NCBI GenBank assembly: GCA_037783545.1
Contig: JBBELK010000822.1
Span: 806,001 to 870,000, forward strand
DNA from: Henricia sp. BOLD:AAB3569
Lineage: Eukaryota > Echinodermata > Asteroidea > Spinulosida > Echinasteridae
Direction of reading: 5' to 3'
DNA length: 64,000 bases
Shown here: positions 34,212 to 43,913 of the stretch, in pieces
Layout of the letters: every line of letters starts with the position of its first letter
Position numbering within the stretch: the first letter of the stretch is position 1
Position numbers and translations under genes: made by a program
The notes under the pieces: generated by a model
Told to the model about the DNA's origin: nothing
Databases searched by the model: none
Seen by the model: only the letters and a program-made list of their open reading frames with translations

Positions 34212-35446
34212 TTAAAGGGACATACCGGCTTTGTTGGACTATTTTGGGCTCGAAATAGACCCATACATGATTCTCAAAGTCTTTCCGAAATAGACTGAAG
34301 AGAACCCGAAAAGAAACCACCAAATATGGCTGTTTTTGAGCATTAAAAAAAAATCAAGGTCACATGATTTATCCGAACCAGATTCTGGTTCCGATAAATC
34401 ACGTAGTCTTGGAGTTGGTTTTATTTCCAGCCGTAGAAACCAGCGCGAAGTGCGAGTTGCTTTTGTCATTCGCGGTTGGTTTCTCTTCTTGTTGGAAAAT
34501 AATGTCCTCAGACACTATGTACATACAGTATTTTCCAATTTGTACACAAATCTGCCAACAGATTCCATAAGAAGGGTTTCTGGGTGTTGATGATATGGAA
34601 GAGAGAATCTTTAAGATTTTCGCGTCTTTGCTTTGCGGCGATAAATAATATACGAAGAAAAAAACAGCATAGGCCTATGATTGCGGGTGCTAAAGACACC
34701 AACAAGTTGCGTTTGAGTTGCTTCCTCGAGTCAGCGCTGACCTGGGGGATCATGCAAGGTGTGTCGAGTCAGGGAAAACAAGGAAACAAGGTTAAACACG
34801 TGTCGACCCATATCGAACCCACCTTTATTTACAAATACATGGTATTATACAGCGATGGACGGCTGGTAAAGCGTATAGCCCAACATTTGTCTCTTTTGTT
34901 AATTTTAAATATTTCTAGTTAATTACGTGACATTTTGATAATATTTTTTTTCACAACGACCATCGAAATATTATTTTCAGGGATGCTAGATCGCTACATT
35001 ATATCTTCTTCTTCTTCTTCCATTTAAGTGCTAACTTCAAAGTTGAAGACTACAGCACTTGTTGAGGTGTGTGGTGCGAGAAGATACCTAATACTTAGTT
35101 ACAACTTTCTTGAACGTTTCAATTGATAATGCCCGGACAACAGATTCTGGCAAAGTGTCCGTGGGAAGAATGTCATTTTATGGTAGTCCCGGAATGACTG
35201 AGGAATAGCATATACCAAAGAATGTTCAGTACGGGTAGGATGGCCATAATTTTTGGAGGTCAAGTACTTTTTTGCATCAACTACAGCAAGACGATTGTGT
35301 ATTTTATAGAGCATAGACAGCCTTGCATGTCTACGTCTCTTAGCCAGAGTCTGCCAGGAAAGTTCTTGCATCATAGTAGTTACACTGGAAGTATTCCTAT
35401 ACCGACTCAAAGTGAATATAAACAGTAAGACAGTGTGTCCCTTTAA
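34212..35446. mobile_element. TTAA-flanked element, family C (AGGGACATACCGGC), copy 1
   Basis: Starts TTAAAGGGACATACCGGCTT and ends AGTGTGTCCCTTTAA. The left 800 bp parallels 47423-48240 (GGGCTCGAAATAGACCCATA, TATTTCCAGCCGTA, a hairpin at 34358-34408). A LINE fragment is inserted near the right end. No coding capacity of its own seen. Confidence 0.78.
35090..35410 (-). mobile_element. LINE fragment (RT C-terminal region) inside a DNA element
   Basis: The - strand frame reads MMQELSWQTLAKRRRHARLS, then MLYKIHNRLAVVDAKKYL, HPTRTEHSLVYAIPQSFRDY and KMTFFPRTLCQNLL, the block that follows the reverse transcriptase in many non-LTR elements. No frameshift over about 100 codons, so it is fairly young. 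Confidence 0.75.
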
Positions 35447-35775
35447 ATAGAAGACACTTAGCTTCATAAAACCTATTATAATGTGCAGCGCATGTGAACA
35501 TTAATAAAATGTGCGCTATACGGTATAAATGAAATAATTAAATTCTGATGACTACCTGACGGCAGCAGTAATAAAGGCAACAGCGCTTAAATATTTTGAT
35601 TATATAAAAAAATAAAAACAATTCTTTTACTTCAAAAAAAAATTTCAAAGTGAATTTGGTTAGCACACACAGTAAACCCTTAGAGGTTTCTGCCCCAAAA
35701 ATCACAACACAAGTCAGTCTTTGCCGCTTCTCTTTTTACAGAGAATAATGCCTTATAGAAAGTAAGTCTGCTTAC

Positions 35776-35845
35776 CCTTGCCGCCAGCAGCCATTTCTGC
35801 CTCAAGTTTCTGGATTTCACTTTCGACGTCAGAAAGTTTGGATTT
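35776..35845 (-). CDS. SLC4A1AP: SLC4A1AP coding exon 8
   Basis: 70 bp after TTTTGTCTCCAG, donor GTAAGC. Encodes KSKLSDVESEIQKLEAEMAA then GGK, an amphipathic coiled-coil segment at the place of the vertebrate VAKLNDAERELSEI region. Phase 0 in, phase 1 out. Confidence 0.93.
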
Positions 35846-35984
35846 CTGGAGACAAAAAAAATGGGCGAAACAAATGGACATTGAATGTAATCAGTCTGCA
35901 TGGTGCATGACGTAAAGACCGACTACGTGATTGGAAAACGGTTAAAAATGGCGTTACATGTATCTCTATGTGTGTATCTCTATT

Positions 35985-36960
35985 GTGGGGTGTTATGGCC
36001 GAGCGGTCTAGTGCGTCGAACTTAAAGAGGAAGAATCCCCCTTGACGAAAATCCAGCATTTAGGCTTTTTTCGATAATCCAAACATCCCTCTTGCCGACG
36101 TGGATTTTTATTATTTTTTAATTGTCGGTTTTAAGTGGATAAATTGCAAGCAAAAGTGCGCTTTTCGAAAATGAGATTTTCGCGATTTCTGAAACGCTCA
36201 TTAGGTATTCATGATATGCGCGTGACCCCGTGACGCAATCCTGAGAAAGAGAAGTCAACACGATTGTTAGCTCCATACGTTTACACGCAAAAAACTTGGA
36301 AAACCGTCTCTGTTAGATGGTGTTTTTTGAAGAATTTTGTTGGTCCAAAATGCCAGAGATATGCCCAGTAGCTGCGTGGTTGTATGTTTTACCAGACACT
36401 ATGAACAAAAAAGAGCAGAAAGATTTTCTTTTATATTACCGAGAGAGAGAAAAATGAGTCGCTCATTCTATAACTTGTACAGCCGATGTTCATTCAATAC
36501 TGCACATACCGTTTTGTATGTTTCTCAGGATGACGTCAAAACCCTGTTGATAAACAGACCAAGTGACCTCGAGCGTTTCAGAATCTCGGGTGAAGAGGGT
36601 CGGAACTGCTTTACGCTTTAAGCAAAAGCCTGTCGATTTTTTGTGAAAAACAAGTTGTGATGGTGTTGTAGACACATACACCTCCATGATAAACAGAAAA
36701 ACAAAAAAAATGTGGAAGGGGGATTCTAGCTGTTTAAGTTCCTGTGCCGGTACTAGAATGTGGGTTCGATTCCGGGCCGTGACGGTTGTGCTCTTGAGCA
36801 AGCCACTTAATCACACTTGTTCCATCCTTCGGAAGGGATGTAAAGCCGTTGGTCCAGTGTGTTAGGTTTCGGTAACGCACTTTAAAGATCCCAGAGCATT
36901 CTTTCGTGAAGAGCAAGGGTGAGGGATTCCCCGGTGTCTCTGGCCGTTTCTAATTCAACT
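35985..36960 (+). mobile_element. SINE interrupted by a family D element
   Basis: A tRNA-like head (TTATGGCCGAGCGGTCTAGT, then GCGTCGAAC) stops at 36021 and the rest (CTGTGCCGG, GGGTTCGATTCCGGG, CTTGAGCAAGCCACTTAA, GGAAGGGATGTAAAGCCGTT, GGTGTCTCTGGCC) resumes at 36738. The gap is exactly the family D element. Confidence 0.78.
36022..36737 (-). mobile_element. TTAA-flanked element, family D, copy 2
   Basis: TTAAAGAGGAAGAATCCCCC at the left and GGGGGATTCTAGCTGTTTAA at the right. On the - strand it carries MEVYVSTTPSQLVFHKKSTG and about 40 further codons collinear with copy 1, ending at a stop where copy 1 continues. Confidence 0.75.
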
Positions 36961-37465
36961 TAGAAGTTGATAGTTATTCGAATATCTATGTTAATTGATC
37001 ATATTCCTGTAATTGGCGGTCTTTCCGCTGTTGGATGTGGTGAATAAATAAATAAATAAATAGACTTAGGATGTGTATGATAAAAACCAACCTGTGTATG
37101 AGTCAGCTCAGTATAACTCATCTAAATTTCGAAACAATGAAAAAATTTGTACATGCTTTCAAGAAATTGTGCAAAGCGGCCATCCTATTTGGGCCAATGG
37201 TTATACTGCAAAGAATAGAAAGCCATAAAAAAAATGTGCGTGCACACACATTTATATAAAATGGTAGATCAACTGAGTTAGCTTTAAAATAACACCAAAA
37301 ATGATACAGTAGCACTTGTAAGCTAACTAAAAATAAAAATATAAATACGTCTTCAATTATCGATTTCGAATAAAAATATACCATCTTGGGTGGAATCATT
37401 TCATTGGACAGTTGGAACCACTTCCATCTTCCATATGAGTATTTTTTTTCTGGTCAAATGGTTCA

Positions 37466-37600
37466 TTTAACAGCTAGTAGCCGTAGGCCCCCCGTCAACA
37501 TTTATTAAGCTTTCCTGTTTATCATGGAGGTGTATGTGTCTACAACACCATCACAACTTGTTTTCCACCAAAAATCAACAGCATTTTGTTTAAAATGCGC
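37466..37600 (+). mobile_element. Family D element fragment
   Basis: TTTAACAGCTAGTAGCCG, then ATGGAGGTGTATGTGTCTAC and about 70 further bases like family D copy 1. The frame stays open to the break near 37600, where a family G repeat starts. Confidence 0.65.
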
Positions 37601-37609
37601 ACGACCAGT

Positions 37610-37874
37610 CCAGTCCACGTGCACAGTGTAACCTACCTACGGAAAGTGTGCGAAGCCTGAATCATGCAGCCTGTACACAGCGCCCATTTCGGACCGCCCG
37701 CATGCGAGCCAACTAAGTAAATCGTTTGCAAACAATCTGAATAATTTCATCTTCATGGATTATTTCTGGTAAAAAGATAGTTGCTACCCATTCAATCTTT
37801 ACTTTAAAGGTTTTCCTAGTCAACACATTGATTGACATGTTGGGTCATTGGAAATGATACAATGGGCCTTTAAA
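37610..37874 (+). mobile_element. Dispersed repeat, family G, copy 2
   Basis: GTGTGCGAAGCCTGAATCAT, CAGCGCCCATTTCGGACCGC, AAATCGTTTGCAAACAATCT and GGAAATGATACAATGGGCCT align with 24957-25470 (inverse) and 43050-43412. Confidence 0.6.
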
Positions 37875-38099
37875 AAGTTACAATCGTTTGAATAACACTA
37901 CAAATACAGCTTCTTTTGTAATTTTTATTTATTTTTTAGTTTTTTGACAATCATCAAAGCTGAAGGCAGTCAAAAAAGACATTTTTTTTCACCACTTCCC
38001 TTCTGACTTTCGTTAAAAGATTATTCTTATATGAACGCAGATTGGGACATTGCAGATACCGTATATAGGCCTTTAATTAGAAAAAGGTTTCATTCCTAC

Positions 38100-38260
38100 C
38101 AACGAGTCAAATGTCTGTGCTTTCTCCTTGATAACTCCAGCTTTCTTCATCCGCTGCAGTCGTTTCTTCTCAATCTCTCCAGTCCGATCCAAGAACGTAT
38201 CCTCGTCACTGTCATAGTAATCCTCTTCTTTCCAGTTCTTGGCTTTCCGCTTACGACTCT
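38100..38260 (-). CDS. SLC4A1AP: SLC4A1AP coding exon 7
   Basis: 161 bp after AATATGCAG, donor GTAGGA. It reads SRKRKAKNWKEEDYYDSDED, then TFLDRTGEIEKKRLQRMKKA and ends TFDSL. It holds the basic nuclear-localisation-like cluster and the most conserved acidic block of kanadaptin. Confidence 0.97.
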
Positions 38261-39376
38261 CTGCATATTGGGGAAAGTAGCAGTCAACGCAGTCTTTTAA
38301 AAAGGCTTTTTCCCACTAGAACAACCGTCCCTGGGGTAAACTCATCCCGGGGTGGCACGCAATATTTCAATCCCATGTTGACTCATCACACTTGTTCTTA
38401 AAGGGGCTGTGTCACAGTTTGCGCAAGCGCAGCAAAACTTGAAAAAGTAGGACTAACTTTGTCGCTGGGTTTTGCATATCCTATTCAATCTTTGCCATCC
38501 CTTATAATTCGTCAGCAATTTTGGCAGTGGTGTACTTGTCAACGCCCTAATGCCTTACTATTATACTTGAAATGGTGCCGTTTGCCATATTTTTAAGCCG
38601 CCAAATATCGATATCACCTGGTGTGCGGCCGTCGTTCAAAAGATAGTTTTTTCATGCCATCAATAAACTCGACAAAACATGACAGAAACGACATCGAATG
38701 ATATGAATGACATGGTTGGATACAGCAATTTGTTTAACCTCGTTTTCCATAAAAACTGGTATGCTTATTTGTTCCTGACAGCAATTTTACAGCATATCTT
38801 CTGTCCATGGAAAGACACCGTGGCCGCCACTGCTGTACGATTTTTTTTCCAGACATGACAAATCGAACAAATGCGCGCACACGATGTACAATGTACATGT
38901 AGTTGAATTCTGCATATTGCAAACACTCATGAATGAACACACTGCCCATGCGGCACGTGCTAAGTACACGATGTACACATCTAGCACACGAACCAATGGC
39001 GTTGTGTAACGAAATATAATATTGTCCAATTACCATAATTAATGTTGTTATAGATGTCATATTTCAGTGTTACGAATGCACAAGTATAAAAATGTGTATG
39101 GAAATGAAGAACGACTGCACTTTTAGCACATCCAAGCTGTTTAGATGAGTACAATCTCAAACAATCTTTTAAGTTTCTAAGTAAATATATCCCCCTCATC
39201 AACATTAGTAAAGACAACAAAATTGTGCAATCAATTTGAATTGTTGGCAGTCATGTCCACTTGGTGTGGAATTGCCTGTGCATGCATCATTATTCTTAGG
39301 ATACATACATGCAGGTGCAATAACAATGTATAAAAACTAATACACGGGATAGGGATAGAGAAAGTTAATTGCATAC
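38261..39376. other. Intron sequence, nothing recognised
   Basis: SLC4A1AP intron between exons 6 and 7. AT-rich with short ACATGT tracts (38890); no repeat family or exon identified. Confidence 0.4.
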
Positions 39377-39519
39377 CGTGTGTTGCTTGTCTGAGTACAC
39401 CATGTGCATCTAGAATCCTGCAGGCTTCCAGCGCGCAGGCTGCAACGGCTTCTTTCTTTTTGCCTGAAACGGCTGCATCGGCATAGATGGGTCTGCCGCT
39501 GGCATCATCGATGGGCAAT
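39377..39519 (-). CDS. SLC4A1AP: SLC4A1AP coding exon 6 (dsRBM core)
   Basis: 143 bp. The acceptor is an unusual weak site (GTTGTTGTTGCGCCGAAG), donor GTATGC. It encodes [20 protein letters not shown], then [20 protein letters not shown] and VLRQATH; the SGKKKEA and [12 protein letters not shown] blocks are the second half of a double-stranded-RNA-binding motif (the KKxA signature and last helix). It ends in phase 1. Confidence 0.96.
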
Positions 39520-39801
39520 CTTCGGCGCAACAACAACAGTTAAAGACAGAGGACATGATGGAAAACTTTTACGAACAGGAACAACAGCATTACATAACTA
39601 AGGAATAATGTTGATAAACTGCCTTGTAGAAATTTAAGCCACATAGATGCAGTAATACTACAAAAAACCTGAAAAAATCCCTGCATGGTTTTTGTGTTGA
39701 ATGAATGGTAAACAAATTGTCTGCTAACAATTAGAAAACAAAAGCACCTTCAGTTGACAATTTTTCCAGAAAGGTACCATTTTACAAGTGATGTTTGTTA
39801 C

Positions 39802-40380
39802 TACCGCTGGGCGACTAGTGGATTTTGCTACTCGCGAGTAGTTGCAGCAATTAGTCGCGAGTAATCGATTAATCGCGAGTAGTTGGCAAAGTATCAAAAG
39901 GGAGGAAAAAACAAAATGCACGTTAGTGTGTATAAGTAACAAAATGTACAGTGGAAATTTGTCTAATCTGTGCTGCCCTGATTCTGTTTCAAACAATGCA
40001 TAGATGGTGAACTTCAGCAAGGATTTATATTTCGTATTTCTCTCCTAAAAAACTACCTCGATTACCTTTGAGTAATGAAAATCAAACGGTCTTTCTCCGC
40101 GATTAGACGGCATAAGTTTGCCATAATTCTCCTTCAACCAGTGCATGTAGCTATGTCACATATGTAACATAGCATGTATTAATCAGGTCGTCTTTTAAGT
40201 GGCTGGGAAACGAGCCTGTTACAGTGTAACAATATTGCATATAATGACGAGTAATCGCGGGTATGTAACGGTACTCGCAGCGCCGCGATTAATCAAGTAG
40301 TTTAAAAATGATAGTCACGAGTACGAGTACCGTTTACTACTTGCGATTAATTGATTAATCAAGCTATTCATCTAGCGGTA
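39802..40380. mobile_element. hAT-like MITE with 8-bp target duplication
   Basis: Flanked on both sides by TTTGTTAC (39794-39801 and 40381-40388). Ends TACCGCTGGGCGACTAGTGG and the inverse of TTCATCTAGCGGTA are imperfect TIRs. The interior is full of ACTCGCGAGTA / GATTAATCGCG motifs. The 8-bp duplication and the TIR form fit the hAT superfamily. A piece of the same interior (ATGTAGCTATGTCACATATG) lies inverted at 51790-51910. Confidence 0.82.
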
Positions 40381-40913
40381 TTTGTTACCATTGCTATCAA
40401 CACTTTTAGTCAGGTTTTTCTTGTCAACTCATGAAGTAACATGGTGGGACACTGCAAACGATGATACATTGCATGATTGATAACTGTTACACATGACATT
40501 ATCTACATGTGCGATTGAGGACGTGTATGATAACAACCAATCAGTAGGTCAGCTCAGTACTTGAAAGAAAACAATGAAAAACTGCATTCAAGAAATTGTG
40601 CAAAGCCACCGTCCTATTTAGGCTGGTTCCATTAAAGGAGCTTGTACAGATTTTTCCAGAAAATGGATTTCGTTTTAACAATCATATAAAAAACCGCCCC
40701 AAAATACTATACATGGGAAGAAAACAGAAAATTTGCAATCTCCAATTCAGATGTGGAAAGCAAAAAGGTTGGTGTAATCACTGCACTGCTTATAGAACAG
40801 ATAAATTAGTTTTAAAAAACATCGTTGGTTTTATGACGATATCCTTGAAAATATACGGATTGCCACCCATTCCTTCAATATAGCTCTTAAAACCATACTT
40901 AGATATAATAGAA

Positions 40914-41497
40914 TTAAAGGGCCCCTGAAATGGTGTTTTTATCAATGAAATCTGTGCTATGGAACTAGTCCATTAATTTACAATCATAAAAACCCTACTT
41001 GAAAGTTATTTGGGGGGTTAAAATCAAGGTTTTTGATTTTTATGCTAATGAAAATTTACATATGCATGAGCAAAGTGGTGATGTCACTTTAGGAAAACAC
41101 AGGAAAATCTCATTCAACTGTGCACAAATGTTTCCACAATTTTCTCTAACTTGCTGAAACCTTTGTAACCCATGATGGTTTAGGTTTGTTTTACATGTTG
41201 CCTGTTGAAAATCATGAAAACAACTAAGGCTGGAAACTGCAGCATTTTTTCCACAATTCCAGTTTGAAGTCTTATGTTTTTTTCTTTGCTTTTCTGCTGT
41301 GTGTTCCTAAAGTGACATGCCCTAAACAGTGCCCTCTGTCTGTGAATTTATGTGAAGACATTTTCAAAGTTGAAAAATGCCACTTTTTATTCATGGGGCA
41401 TCAAAATGAACAGAAGTATTGTCTTTCTACACAAGTAATCCTTCATATGCAGCATAAACTGTGCATAAAGTTATTGAGCATTTCAGGGGCCCTTTAA
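40914..41497. mobile_element. TTAA-flanked element, family A, copy 2
   Basis: TTAAAGGGCCCCTGAAATGG at the left; inverse CATTTCAGGGGCCCTTTAA at the right. 584 bp. Lies 36 bp from copy 3, in the same direction. Confidence 0.85.
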
Positions 41498-41532
41498 GAA
41501 GGCAAAAAGTGTGGAATTGTAACAACCATTAT

Positions 41533-42039
41533 TTAAAGGGCCCCTTATTTGGAATTTTTATCAATGAAATCTATGATATAAAACCAATATACTCAGTTAC
41601 TTTCATAAAAATCCTATTTGGAGCTTGTTTTAGGGGTTAAAAGAAAGGTTTTTAGTTTTTATGCTAATGCATATTCATGACCAAGGTCATGATGTCACAA
41701 GAGGCAAACACAGGAAAATCACATTCAACTGTGCACAAAAGATTCCACTTTTTTCTCAAACGTCCTGGAACTTTTGTAATTCATGGCTGTTTGAGTTTGT
41801 TCTACATGTTTCCTGTTATAAGCCATGAGGAAACTGGGGAAAAAACTGCAGCAATTTGCCACAAGTGCAACTTGAAGTCTTATGTTTCTTCTTAACTTTT
41901 TCCTTCTGTCTTCCTTACGTGATGCACTCCAAACAGCGCACTCTGTCTGTGGTTTGTTGCAATGAAATCTTCAAAGTTGAAAAAGACTACCCTTTATTGA
42001 TTTTATTGAAAAAATTGTTTAGCCCTTTGGGCCCTTTAA
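41533..42039. mobile_element. TTAA-flanked element, family A, copy 3
   Basis: TTAAAGGGCCCCTTATTTGG to GGGCCCTTTAA. It is closer to copy 1 than to copy 2 (for example in AGTCTTATGTTTCTTCTTAA, CTTACGTGATGCACTCCAAA), with a shortened right end. Confidence 0.85.
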
Positions 42040-42098
42040 GCCAAGGCAAAATACACATTTATTCTCACATATTGCACAGTCCAGCATTGGCCACTTAC

Positions 42099-42168
42099 TC
42101 TACTCTGCAGACGAACTGTTTACTGAAGCCACCGTCTTTCTCTTCAACATTGTATTCAAGGTCATATC
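42099..42168 (-). CDS. SLC4A1AP: SLC4A1AP coding exon 5
   Basis: 70 bp after TGTTGTAG, donor GTAAGT. The first two bases complete Gly; then YDLEYNVEEKDGGFSKQFVC and RV; it ends in phase 2. This is the first strand region of the dsRBM. The exon lies only 60 bp from a family A element (41533-42039). Confidence 0.95.
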
Positions 42169-42458
42169 CTACAACACAAAGAACATTACATTTGATACAG
42201 TTACATGTAGCTCATGCTTACAACTATGAATAGAGCCAAGTCATAATGACGTCAGTGTCTCTTTACCTGTGTGCTATGCTCATACCAAGTATGGCGGTGC
42301 TGCAGGGCATTCATGAATATGCAACGTGCATGATGAATGATTCGTAACTTGAATTTTGAATAGCTGGTTTTCTTAGTTAAATTGATCACATTTCTTAGTT
42401 AAATTGATCAAATGTCCATGATGAGTTTGGGAAATCTGGATGCAGTAAAAAGCAACTT

Positions 42459-42530
42459 GGCTCCACCGGGATTCGAACCGCGGACCTTCTGCTTAATATG
42501 CAGACGCCCTACCAATTGAGCTATGCAGCC
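42459..42530 (-). pseudogene. tRNA-like sequence, anticodon-loop ATT (Asn-like)
   Basis: 72 nt on the - strand: acceptor GGCTGCA/TGGAGCC (6 of 7 pair), D arm GCTC/GGGC, perfect anticodon stem TCTGC/GCAGA with loop ATATTAA, T loop TTCGAAT. The T stem has two mismatches. The 3' CCA is not encoded, as is normal in eukaryotes. Weak stems and the unusual ATT anticodon favour a pseudogene or SINE head. Confidence 0.45.
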
Positions 42531-43049
42531 AACTGGTGGTCTCGAATCACAGTAGTGCAGTTGTTTCTCACTGATTGAGATTGGCTATCACGTGAGCTTA
42601 ACAAGCCCTACAAAGAAATAACCTCCCAGAGATCAATTAAGATACGCCCCAAACCCCTGCCCGGCTTGCCCCAATTATTAAGTAATGATTAAGTGATTAT
42701 TTTTAGGGATTATAACCCAGGGACCGCCGGGGTGATTTTTGTTAGGACACATTCCGGTCCCCCAGATTGGGTTTGTGTAAATTTGGAAAGAAATTGTGAG
42801 ATTTCCGTTTCATTCTCCCGACTTAATTCACTTGTTTTATTTTCGGGATTCTGTGTACTTAAATTCTGTTTTTCCATTCGTGTTAAAGGCCCTGCAGATG
42901 ATCTGTTTTTGAGCGATTCTGCGAATAAAACCATTATAAATCAAAAGAAAGACATCAACAAACTCATCCGAAAGAAATTTCAGCTTTGTCAAATGTACCA
43001 CGTTTAAAAAAAACATGAAAATGCGTTTTCCTGGTCTTGGCGGGGTGTT
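42531..43049. other. Intron sequence with an unexplained 104-codon frame
   Basis: Open frames exist on both strands at 42693-43007, without recognised motifs, splice sites or similarity to kanadaptin. I do not call a gene here. Confidence 0.35.
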
Positions 43050-43412
43050 TCAAATATTCGTTCTCAGTTGATCGGGTACTATGTGGCTTGCGTCATGCAC
43101 TCTGTGGCGCACATCATATACTGCTTGTGCGCACGATCCATAAAAATGCATCGCGTTGGAACACGCGGAGTACACAGCGCCCATGCTTTTTGGACCGCGT
43201 AGATGCGAACCAAAAATAAGTAAATCGTTTGCAAACGATCTAAATAATTTCATCTTTACAGATTATTTTCTGGTAAAATTATATCATTTTGAGCGAAAAC
43301 CTTTTATTGGATAGTTGCTATTAATTATTCAGTCTTTACTTTCAGACCTTTTCCCCTGTAAACTCGTCGATTACTTTTTGGGGTCACTGCAAATGATACA
43401 GTGGGCCTATAA
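43050..43412 (+). mobile_element. Dispersed repeat, family G, copy 3
   Basis: CACAGCGCCCATGCTTTTTG, AAATCGTTTGCAAACGATCT, AATAATTTCATCTTTACAGA and GCAAATGATACAGTGGGCCT match the other two copies. Confidence 0.6.
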
Positions 43413-43784
43413 CAATTATGAACATTCAGAATTTAGCAATAAATGCTAGAAAAATTTCTAATGATGATGATTAATTTGTGGTTCAATTTCCATTTTGGTA
43501 GTTTTTACACAAATAAAGTGCATTGCTAAGAAGTTTTTTAGGGGCTGTTTTCCTCCATTTATCAAGGCCCCTGGCTTGCAAACATCTTTAAGTCCATATC
43601 TTGGCAAAATGTTGTCTTATAATCACCAAAATCTATGCATCATTGGAAAGCTTATTTAATGCACTTTTTCATGTTCAGAATCTCAAATTGATTTTTGTGA
43701 TGGTTTTATGCCATGTTAACATTCTCCAAGAATTTAGCACCAAAAGCTTGTTTGTTTAAAGGGAAAAAATACCATGCATATTAC

Positions 43785-43913
43785 CTTCCCTGTCAAAGTA
43801 CCCCCTGAGAGCTTTCTTTGGATCCTTGGCATATGACGCCTCTCTTTCCTCCTGTGTCAAGATGGCAAAGGGATTATCCCCCATTGCATCAGCTTCATCG
43901 GCATCCTCGTAAT
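43785..43913 (-). CDS. SLC4A1AP: SLC4A1AP coding exon 4
   Basis: 129 bp after GTTTCAG, donor GTAATA. It encodes YEDADEADAMGDNPFAILTQ, then EEREASYAKDPKKALRGYFDRE, matching the conserved segment before the dsRBM. The 5' 76 bp of this exon together with 41 bp of upstream intron is the source unit of the 117-bp tandem array directly upstream (43914-45548). Only this copy continues into the rest of the exon and a good donor. Confidence 0.96.

Noticed and set aside
42693..43007. 104-codon + strand frame and its - strand shadow.
   Set aside because: No recognised motif, no splice context, lies in an intron between repeats; left as unexplained sequence.
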